55,305 bases of DNA from Egibacteraceae bacterium (GTDB taxonomy: Bacteria; Actinomycetota; Nitriliruptoria; Euzebyales; Egibacteraceae): the NCBI GenBank assembly GCA_030447925.1, contig JAUJNX010000011.1, positions 78,369 through 133,673 of the forward strand, written 5' to 3'. A program made the translations under genes and the position numbers. The notes below the pieces were generated by a model. The model ran no database searches. It was not told where the DNA came from and saw nothing but the letters and a program-made list of their open reading frames with translations. Shown in pieces: positions 26,942 through 33,711 of the stretch. Each line of letters begins with the position of its first letter. Within the stretch, counting starts at the first letter, position 1.

Positions 26942-28218
26942 GCCTTGCCACCCGCGACGCCGTCCGCGGGGTGCCGCGCCCCGTGCGGCTGCTCAACGCG
27001 GTCGGGCGCCGCGCGGGCGACCGCGGGCCCCTGGGGCCGCTGGACGCCGACGACATGCTGCGCGACGCGCGGCGCCGGACCGGGCTGTCGGACCTGGGCC
27101 CGGACACCGGGGACGCGCTGGGCCGCCTGGTCGACGCCGTGAACGCCGAGGCCCGCCTGACCGCGCTGGGCCGCCTGATCGTCAACCGCATGCTGCGGAC
27201 CTTCGTCGCCCAGCGGCTGCGCATCGTCGCCGAGCACCGGCGCTCGCCGGCGCTGGCGGCCACGCCGGTGGTCCGGCCGATCTTCGTGGTCGGGTACTGG
27301 CGGACGGGCACGACCCTGCTGCACAACCTGCTCGCCCAGGCCGACGGGGCGCGGCCGCTGTACATGCACGAGGCCGTCGACCCGATCCCGCCGGCCCTGC
27401 GCGGCACCGCCCGCGACACCCGCCCGCTGCAGTTCGGGCTCCAGCAGCGCGGGCTGTACTACCTGTCGCCCGAGATCACCCGCATCCACGACTTCAGCGG
27501 TGGGCCGGCCGAGTGCCTGCGCCTGCTGGGGCGCAGCTTCGTCAGCCACCTGTTCCCCCACATGGTCCCGGCCGCGTCCTACGAGGACTGGCTGTGGGGG
27601 CTCGACGACGCGGCCCTCGCCCCCGTCTACGCCCTGCACCGGATGCAGCTGCAGACCCTCCAGGCCGACGGGCGGCCGGGGCACTGGGTCCTGAAGTCGC
27701 CCGCGCACCTGCCGACCCTCGGCGCGCTGCTCGCGGCCTACCCCGACGCCACCGTGGTGCAGACCCACCGCGACCCCGCGAAGGTGCTGGGGTCGCTGTC
27801 CTCGCTCGTGTCGGTCGGGGTCGGCCTGCTGGCGGACGCGCCGGACCCGCGCACGATCGGGCGCCAGGTGCTGGCCCGGACCGAGCGCACGCTGGCGGTG
27901 GTCGACCGCACGCGCGCGGCGCTGGGCGACCGCGTCGTCGACGTGCGCTACGCCGACCTGGTCCGCGACCCGGTCGGCGTGGCCGCAGGTGTCCAGGAGC
28001 GCGCGGGCCGCTCGCTGTCGGCGGCGGGCGAGGCGCGGATGCGGGCCTGGCTGGCCGCCAACCCGCAGGGCAAGCACGGCGCCCACCACTACTCGCTGGC
28101 GCAGTTCGGGCTGGACCCCGCGGCCGTGGAGCGGTTCGCTGGTCCCTACCGGGAGCGCTACGGCATCCCCGCGGAGAGCGCGGCACCGGCCGGCGCCCTG
28201 CCGGGCGCACAGGTCTGA
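26938..28218 (+). CDS. Sulfotransferase family protein (PF13469-like), copy 2
   Basis: Paralogue of the gene at 25376-26656, also 426 aa and clearly similar along its whole length, including the N-terminal extension. The PAPS loop VGYWRTGTTL, VLKSPAHL and THRDPAKVLGSL motifs are all conserved. Differences cluster in the middle (about residues 140-230), where acceptor specificity would lie, so the two copies may sulfate different positions or act as a heterodimer (inference). The GTG start at 26938 overlaps the ACP stop (GTGTGA), which fixes the start. Confidence 0.85.
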   Translation: MSLATRDAVRGVPRPVRLLNAVGRRAGDRGPLGPLDADDMLRDARRRTGLSDLGPDTGDALGRLVDAVNAEARLTALGRLIVNRMLRTFVAQRLRIVAEHRRSPALAATPVVRPIFVVGYWRTGTTLLHNLLAQADGARPLYMHEAVDPIPPALRGTARDTRPLQFGLQQRGLYYLSPEITRIHDFSGGPAECLRLLGRSFVSHLFPHMVPAASYEDWLWGLDDAALAPVYALHRMQLQTLQADGRPGHWVLKSPAHLPTLGALLAAYPDATVVQTHRDPAKVLGSLSSLVSVGVGLLADAPDPRTIGRQVLARTERTLAVVDRTRAALGDRVVDVRYADLVRDPVGVAAGVQERAGRSLSAAGEARMRAWLAANPQGKHGAHHYSLAQFGLDPAAVERFAGPYRERYGIPAESAAPAGALPGAQV

Positions 28219-28231
28219 CAGGAGGCGGCTC

Positions 28232-29463
28232 ATGAAGGCGGGCGAACCCATCGTCATCACCGGCATCGGCCCGGTCACCCCCGTCGGCGTCGGGCTCGAG
28301 GACTTCTGGCAGGGGCTGGTGAAGGGCCGCAGCGGCGCGCGCCTGCTGTCCGGCCCGGAGTTCGACGACCTGCGCGTGCGCATCGCGGCGCCGGTCGACG
28401 TCGACGTGAGCGCGTTCCTGGAGCCCGAGGTCGCGCGCCGGATGGACCGCACCAGCCACCTGGCCGTGATCGCCGCCGAGCTGGCGCGCGCCGACTCGGG
28501 GCTGGGGCGCGGCGACCTCGACGACACCCGTGTGGGCGTGGTCGTCGGGTCGGGCATCGGCGGGTGGGCGACGCTGGCGAACGGCCTCCAGGGCATGTTC
28601 GAGCGCGGCCCGCTGCGCGCGCGGCCCGAGATCATCGGCCTGGGGATCGCCAACGCCGCGGCCGGCGCGGTCGGCCAGCAGCAGGGCGCCCGCGGCCCGA
28701 CCGAGTGCGTCGCGACCGCCTGCGCGACCGGCGGGCACGCCGTCGCCCGCGCCGTCAGCCTGCTGCACGCCGGCTACGCCGACGCGGTGCTGACCGGCGG
28801 GACGGAGGCGGTCATCACACGCAGCGGCCTGGCCGCATTCGCGGCCGCGCGCACGCTGTCGGCGCGCCACGACGCTCCGGAGCTCGCCTCGCGGCCCTTC
28901 GACGTCGGCCGCGACGGGTTCCTCCTCGCCGAGGGCGCGACCGTCCTGGTGCTGGAGCGCGAGTCCGACGCCCGGGCGCGCGGCGCGCGGATCTACGCCA
29001 AGGTGACCGGCATCGGCCTGTCGGGCGACGCCTACCACTACATGGCGCCGGAGCCGGAGGGCGCCGGGGCGGAGCTGGCCATGCGCAACGCCATCCGCGA
29101 CGCGGACCTGGAACCCGGCGACCTGACCCACGTGAACGCGCACGCGACGTCCACCCCGTCGGGCGACCGGGCCGAGGCGTCCGCGCTCCTGCGCGTCTTC
29201 GACGGGGCGCCGCCCCCGGTCTACGCGCCCAAGTCGGCGCGGGGCCACCTGCTCGGCGGCGCGGGCACCACCGAGATCGCCGCGTCCGCCCTCGCCCTGT
29301 CGACCGGGTGCTGCCCGGCACGCTGAACCTGGAGCAGCAGGACGACGCCTGCGCCCTGCCGGTGGCCACGACCACCCAGGACATCGGCGCCGGCGGCCAC
29401 GCCATCTCGAACTCGTTCGGCTTCGGCGGGACGAACGTCACCGTCGCGCTGTCGGCCGCCTGA
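28232..29463 (+). CDS. 3-oxoacyl-ACP synthase II-type ketosynthase (KAS II), single frameshift near the end
   Basis: Condensing enzyme of the FabF type, about 410 aa. The catalytic Cys164 is in TACATGG, His304 in NAHATSTPSGD, and His339 with Lys334 in KSARGHLLGGAG. It would elongate the acyl-ACP made by the KAS III pair. ATG 28232 follows AGGAGGCGGCTC. As written, the frame stops at 29326, but the true C-terminus (NLEQQDD...NSFGFGGTNVTVAL) continues in the next frame to the TGA at 29463. One extra G in the GGG at 29306-29308 repairs it, so a base-call error is likely. The 3' end overlaps the convergent glycosyltransferase by 26 nt. Confidence 0.85.
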
Positions 29464-30793
29464 GCCGGGCGGCGCCCACGGTCGCCGTCCCGGCGGCCCG
29501 GGCACCGACCGCGCGCAACCGCGACCGCCCCGAGCCCGCGGCGCGCCCGTCGAGCACCCGGGGCAGCACCGCCGCGGCGGCGGCCACCCCGTCCTCGGCG
29601 GCGAGGCGGGCGCCCGCGGCGGCCGCGCGGTCGCGCATCCCCGGGTCGGACACCGCGACGCGGATGCCGGCGGCGAGGCGCCCGGCCTCCAGCCGCCGGG
29701 CGGGCAGCGGGTCGGGCCCGACGCCCTCGCGGGCGGTGCGCGCGGCCCAGAAGAACTGGTCGGCGAAGAACGGCACGGCGAACGACGGGACGCCGGCGCG
29801 CACCGCGGTCGCGGTCGTGCCCGCACCGCCGTGGTGGACGACGGCGGCGCAGCGGGGGAACAGCCAGTCGTGGGGGACCTCGCCGACGACGTGGAGGTCC
29901 TCGCCGTCGGCCTCCAGCCCGGCCCAGCCGGCGGCGACGATGCCGCGGCGGCCCGCCCTGCGCAGGGCGTCGACCACGATCGCGCTGGTGCGCCGCGGAT
30001 CGCGCGGGCGCATGCTGCCGAAGCCCACGAACACCGGCGGGGGCCCGTCCTCCAGGAACGCCGCGAGCTTGGGGTCCGGCTCCCAGTCCCGCCGGACCCG
30101 AAGGGTCCAGTACCCGCACAGCCGCGCCTCCGGCGGCCAGTCGGCCGGGCGGGGGACCAGGTTGGGGCTGAAGCCGTAGAGGACCGGGACGCGCTCGCGC
30201 ATGAGGCTGCCGACGAAGTCGACGTCGCGGCGGGGCGGCAGGCCCAGGACGTCGCGCCGGAAGGCGTTGAGGCCGCGGCGGAACGGCAGCTCCAGCGCCA
30301 CGGCGCCCAGGCGCGCGCTGGCCACGTTGCCCCACGGTCCCAGGTCGCGCAGCAGGGGGAAGGCGGGGAACGCGCGCGTGGGGTGGATCGGCTGGAGGAA
30401 CGCCCCGATGTAGGGGATGCCGCGGGCCTCGGCGACGTGGTACGCGCTGACGCCCAGGACCGAGGCGATGACCGCGTCGGTGCCGTCGGTCGCGGCCAGC
30501 ACGCCCTCCGCCACCTTCAGCGACAGCGGCCCGAGCGCCTCGACGAGCCGGGCCATGAAGGCGATCGGGTTGCGCCCCGACTCCAGCCAGGACACGCCCT
30601 CCTCAGACCCGAGCAGGACCGCGGGGTCGTAGTCGATCGGGGAGAACGACAGGCCCCGCGACTCGACGACGGGCCGGAACTCCTCCTGCGCGGCGATCCG
30701 GATGTCGTGGCCCGCCGCCGCCAGGCCCTCGCCGAGCCCGATGTAGGGCTGGACGTCCCCGCGCGAGCCGATCCCCACGATCGTGATGTGCAT
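29438..30793 (-). CDS. UGT/MGT-type glycosyltransferase (GT1, sterol glucosyltransferase-like)
   Basis: GT-B glycosyltransferase of 451 aa. The N-terminal acceptor domain begins with ITIVGIGSRGDVQPYIGLGEGL, typical of sterol 3-beta-glucosyltransferase and rhamnosyltransferase-like GT1 enzymes. The C-terminal donor-binding signature is HHGGAGTTATAVRAGVP...PFFADQFFWA. It would transfer a sugar from a nucleotide sugar to a hydrophobic acceptor; the neighbouring lipid/polyketide operon is the obvious candidate source. ATG 30793 is the start. The gene is convergent with KAS II (3' overlap of 26 nt) and divergent from the DUF3068 gene across a region containing a palindrome. Confidence 0.88.
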   Translation of the reverse strand: MHITIVGIGSRGDVQPYIGLGEGLAAAGHDIRIAAQEEFRPVVESRGLSFSPIDYDPAVLLGSEEGVSWLESGRNPIAFMARLVEALGPLSLKVAEGVLAATDGTDAVIASVLGVSAYHVAEARGIPYIGAFLQPIHPTRAFPAFPLLRDLGPWGNVASARLGAVALELPFRRGLNAFRRDVLGLPPRRDVDFVGSLMRERVPVLYGFSPNLVPRPADWPPEARLCGYWTLRVRRDWEPDPKLAAFLEDGPPPVFVGFGSMRPRDPRRTSAIVVDALRRAGRRGIVAAGWAGLEADGEDLHVVGEVPHDWLFPRCAAVVHHGGAGTTATAVRAGVPSFAVPFFADQFFWAARTAREGVGPDPLPARRLEAGRLAAGIRVAVSDPGMRDRAAAAGARLAAEDGVAAAAAVLPRVLDGRAAGSGRSRLRAVGARAAGTATVGAARLRRPTARR

Positions 30794-30831
30794 GCGGCAG
30801 AGCCTAGGAGCCCGTGGCGGTGCGTACATCG

Positions 30832-30845
30832 GCAGAGTACTCTGC
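30832..30845. promoter_or_regulatory. 14-bp perfect palindrome, candidate operator
   Basis: GCAGAGTACTCTGC at 30832-30845 is a perfect palindrome in the divergent region between the glycosyltransferase and DUF3068 genes. The half-site GCAGAG recurs at 30797-30802 and 30849-30854. It resembles a binding site for a dimeric repressor; no regulator gene lies next to it. Confidence 0.45.
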
Positions 30846-30877
30846 GCCGCAGAGCGGTGGGCTCCCTGCGCGGCCGC

Positions 30878-30883
30878 TAGCGT
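30878..30883 (+). promoter_or_regulatory. Candidate -10 element for a leaderless transcript
   Basis: TAGCGT ends 7 bases before the GTG at 30891, the spacing expected when transcription begins at the start codon itself. No convincing -35 is seen. Confidence 0.35.
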
Positions 30884-30890
30884 GCTGGCC

Positions 30891-31883
30891 GTGCGCCCTC
30901 CCAGCCGGGCGGCCCCGGAGGTCGCCGACCCGCCCCGGTCCCGCGCGCCGGCCACGGCGCCGGTGCCCGCGCGCGCCGTCGTGCTGCCCGGGCTGCTGCT
31001 CCTGGCCGGGTCGTTCCTGCTGTTCATGGCGCTGCTGCTGCCCCTGGTGGTCGCTCCGGCGCTCCGCCTCCTGCCGCTGGACCGCTTCAGCGTCACCAGC
31101 TCGGAGGGCAGCGGCACCTACACCTCCCCGCGCACCGGCGACCTGGTGTCCACCGACGACCTGCGCCACACCACCACCGTGCGCGGGGACGTGGACCGGG
31201 GCTCCGACGAGGTCGCGGTCTGGCAGGTGTTCGCCACCACCGAGGACGTCGCCCCCTCGGTCGACGCGGCGGACCGGGTCCTGGACGAGCTCCAGGAGAC
31301 CGTCGCCCTGGACCGCCGCACGGCGCGCGCGGTGTCCTGCTGCGGGGAGGACCCGCCGCACGAGGGCCTGACCCTGCGGTTCCCGCTGGACGCAGGCCCC
31401 GGACCCCACGACCTGTGGGACCCCCACCTGCGCGCCGCGCGCCCCGCCGCCCTGGCGCGCAACGATCGCGTCGGCGGCCTGGATGTCGCGGTCTACGTCC
31501 AGCGGGTGGAGCCGACGCCCGTCGCGTCGGGCGGCGCCCGGGGCACCCTGGTCTACGCGGCGGACCGCGAGGTGTGGGTCGAGCCCGTCACCGGGCTGAT
31601 CGTGCGGGTGGACGAGAACCTGCGCTGGACGCTGGAGGGCCCTGGCGCCCCCTCGCGGCCCTACCGGTCCGCGGACCTGACCTGGTCGGCGGCGTCGGTG
31701 GGCGAGGCGGTGGCCGAGGCCGGCGCCCTGCGCACCGATCTGCGCCGCCTCACCGTCGACGGCCCCGTCGCCGCCCTGGTCCTGGGTGCGATCCTGCTCG
31801 GCGCGGGCATCCGCGCGACCGCCCGGGTCCGGGCCCGCGGTCGCGTCCGGGCGGGTTACACCCCTCGGACCGGGGCAACGTGA
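30891..31883 (+). CDS. DUF3068 (PorA-family) envelope protein
   Basis: About 330 aa. After a short Pro/Arg-rich cytoplasmic N-terminus, one membrane helix runs over about residues 31-58 (VVLPGLLLLAGSFLLFMALLLP). A large extracytoplasmic domain follows, with motifs such as TGLIVRVDENLRW, and a second helix lies near the C-terminus (about 290-310). This layout is that of DUF3068 proteins, labelled PorA-family porins in mycolic-acid bacteria. No porin activity is implied for this species. GTG 30891 is preferred, as it matches a leaderless start; GTG 30882 is the alternative. No co-transcribed neighbour is obvious. Confidence 0.72.
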   Translation: MRPPSRAAPEVADPPRSRAPATAPVPARAVVLPGLLLLAGSFLLFMALLLPLVVAPALRLLPLDRFSVTSSEGSGTYTSPRTGDLVSTDDLRHTTTVRGDVDRGSDEVAVWQVFATTEDVAPSVDAADRVLDELQETVALDRRTARAVSCCGEDPPHEGLTLRFPLDAGPGPHDLWDPHLRAARPAALARNDRVGGLDVAVYVQRVEPTPVASGGARGTLVYAADREVWVEPVTGLIVRVDENLRWTLEGPGAPSRPYRSADLTWSAASVGEAVAEAGALRTDLRRLTVDGPVAALVLGAILLGAGIRATARVRARGRVRAGYTPRTGAT

Positions 31884-31945
31884 CCTCCTCGATGCGGAGG
31901 GCGTCGCCTTCGCCACGCTCGGACGGTTCAGAAGGGGAGACGGGC

Positions 31946-32662
31946 ATGTCGGACGGTAAGACGGTGGAGGATTTCGACTCCTGGCAGGGGTCGCGGGTGA
32001 TCGCGGGCGACGGGGAGGCGATCGGCACGCTCGAGGAGGTCTACCACGACGTGGGCGGCGGGCGCCCGCGCTGGGCCGTCGTGCGCCTGGGCGACGGCAG
32101 GCTGAGCTTCGTGCCGCTCACGGGCGCGCGGCAGCAGGGCGGCGACGTGCGCATCCTCGTCGGGCGGCGGTCGGTGGACGAGGCCGCCGTCACGCTGCCC
32201 CCCACCGGCCAGCTGACCGCCCAGGAGGAGGAGCGCCTGGACGCCCACTACGGCGGCCCGGCCGCGGGCGACCTGGAACTGGTGGTCGCCGAGGAGCAGC
32301 TGCACGTCAGCACCGCCCCCCGCGCCGCCGGCGTGGTGCGCGTGCGCAAGGTCATCGTCACCGAGGACGTCACGGTCACCGTCACGCTGCGGCGCGAGGA
32401 GCTGCGCCTGGAGCCCGTCGCCCTGCCCGACCCGGTGCCCGCGTCGCCCGACGCCGCGGTCGATGGCGCGTCCCTCGACGAGGTCGAGAGCACGCTGCTG
32501 GACGTGACCCTCTACGAGGAGGTGCCGGTCGTGCAGCGCCGCGTCGTGCCGCGCGAGCGGGTGACCGTGCGCCGCACCGTGGTCGCCGACCAGGTGCAGA
32601 TCACCGAGCCCGTGCGCCGCGAGCAGGTCGCGGTCGACGAGGAGACCATCCCCTCGCCCTGA
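31946..32662 (+). CDS. PRC-barrel / DUF2382 domain protein
   Basis: Soluble protein of 238 aa. An N-terminal PRC-barrel-like domain (about 8-85, GSRVIAGDGEAIGTLEEVYHD) is followed by a DUF2382 repeat region (about 100-235). That region contains EEQLHVSTAPRAAGVVRVRK and, later, VTLYEEVPVVQRRVVPRERV. Such proteins are associated with general stress responses, and no enzymatic role is known. ATG 31946 has AAGGGGAG about 8 bases upstream. A hairpin follows at 32670, then an Asp23 gene, so the two may be co-regulated. Confidence 0.85.
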   Translation: MSDGKTVEDFDSWQGSRVIAGDGEAIGTLEEVYHDVGGGRPRWAVVRLGDGRLSFVPLTGARQQGGDVRILVGRRSVDEAAVTLPPTGQLTAQEEERLDAHYGGPAAGDLELVVAEEQLHVSTAPRAAGVVRVRKVIVTEDVTVTVTLRREELRLEPVALPDPVPASPDAAVDGASLDEVESTLLDVTLYEEVPVVQRRVVPRERVTVRRTVVADQVQITEPVRREQVAVDEETIPSP

Positions 32663-32669
32663 GCACGCC

Positions 32670-32687
32670 CGCCGGGGACGCCCGGCG
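32670..32687 (+). terminator. Short GC hairpin between the DUF2382 and Asp23 genes
   Basis: A 7-bp perfect stem (CGCCGGG/CCCGGCG) with a 4-base loop lies 8 nt after the stop codon. There is no T-tract, so it may attenuate rather than terminate. Confidence 0.35.
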
Positions 32688-32728
32688 ACGACCACCGGTG
32701 GGACCGGTGAGAACGGGAGCACTACGCG

Positions 32729-33181
32729 ATGTCAGACCTGCCGGTCACCAGCGGGGCGGACGGGGAGCGGGCACCCACGGGCCTGCGCACGGACCGCGGG
32801 ACCACCACGATCGCCGACGGCGTCGTGGCCAAGATCGCGGCCCTCGCCGCCCGCGAGGTCCGCGGCGTGGTGCAGATGGGCGGGGGTGCGTCCAACGCGC
32901 TGGGCGGCGTGGTGGGCCGCCTGCGCGGCCAGGAGCACACCACCGCCGGGGTGGGGGTGGAGGTCGGTGAGACCGAGGCGGCCGTGGACCTCGCGGTCCG
33001 CGTGCGCTACCCGGAGCCGATCAAGCGCGTCGCTGACGAGCTCCGCGAGCGCGTCACCGAGCGCATCGAGTCGATGACCGGCCTGTCGGTCGTCGAGGTG
33101 AACGTGCAGGTCGCCGACCTGGTCTTCCCCGGCGAGTCGTCCGAGGACGAGGCGCAGGCGGGCGCACCCCGCGTGCGCTAG
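32729..33181 (+). CDS. Asp23/Gls24 family envelope stress protein
   Basis: 150-aa protein with the Asp23 domain: TTTIADGVVAKIAALAAREVRGV near residues 25-47, and the conserved end VRVRYPEPIKRVADELRERV...LSVVEVNVQVADLVF at about 90-132. The family forms membrane-associated cytoplasmic assemblies linked to cell-wall stress. ATG 32729 has GGGAG upstream. Its TAG overlaps the stop codon of the convergent HATPase gene (CTAG, 33178-33181). Confidence 0.9.
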   Translation: MSDLPVTSGADGERAPTGLRTDRGTTTIADGVVAKIAALAAREVRGVVQMGGGASNALGGVVGRLRGQEHTTAGVGVEVGETEAAVDLAVRVRYPEPIKRVADELRERVTERIESMTGLSVVEVNVQVADLVFPGESSEDEAQAGAPRVR

Positions 33182-33621
33182 ACCGCCGGTTCGGCCGGGG
33201 CGGGGGCGTCCAGCAGGAGGCCCAGCCCCGGCCACCGCTTGACCAGCCGCACCCTGGTCTCGTCGTCCTCGCGGATGAACTGGAAGTCGTCGACCAGGGC
33301 CTCCATGAGGTACAGGCCCCGGCCGGACTCGGCCTCCAGCTCGACGTGGTCGGGCGGGTCGGGCACGGTCGTGGCCCAGGTGCCGTGGTCGGAGACCTCG
33401 ACCTCGCAGCCGTCGCCGTCCATGGCCATCGACACCGAGTAGGCGGCGCTGCCGTGCGCATGGCGCACGGCGTTCGAGCACGCCTCGCTGAGCGCCAGCT
33501 CGATGTCGGAGCTGGCCTCCAGCGGCGCGCCGACGTTGTCGAGCAGGTCCTTCACGATGGTCCGCAGCAGCGGCACCGAGCGGGCGTCACGCGGGAAGGA
33601 CAGGCGCAGGCTGATCTGCAC
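33178..33621 (-). CDS. ATP-binding anti-sigma-type regulator (HATPase, RsbW-like)
   Basis: Serine-protein-kinase/anti-sigma type GHKL ATPase of about 147 aa. The N box is ELALSEACSNAVRHA (about 50-64), followed by the G1 motif VSDHG and the G2 motif GRGLYLMEALVD. It may phosphorylate an anti-sigma antagonist or sequester a sigma factor; neither partner is in the window. GTG 33621 is preceded by AAGGAG at 5-base spacing. It lies 90 nt downstream of the SpoIIE phosphatase gene on the same strand, giving a likely partner-switching pair. Confidence 0.85.
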   Translation of the reverse strand: MQISLRLSFPRDARSVPLLRTIVKDLLDNVGAPLEASSDIELALSEACSNAVRHAHGSAAYSVSMAMDGDGCEVEVSDHGTWATTVPDPPDHVELEAESGRGLYLMEALVDDFQFIREDDETRVRLVKRWPGLGLLLDAPAPAEPAV

Positions 33622-33711
33622 GACGCTCCTTCGCGCTCCTGGTGGGGCTGCTGCCATGGCGCAGCTACCTGTACCCGTTTCCGCGCGGAATCGGCGCGTT
33701 CTGTCGAACAT

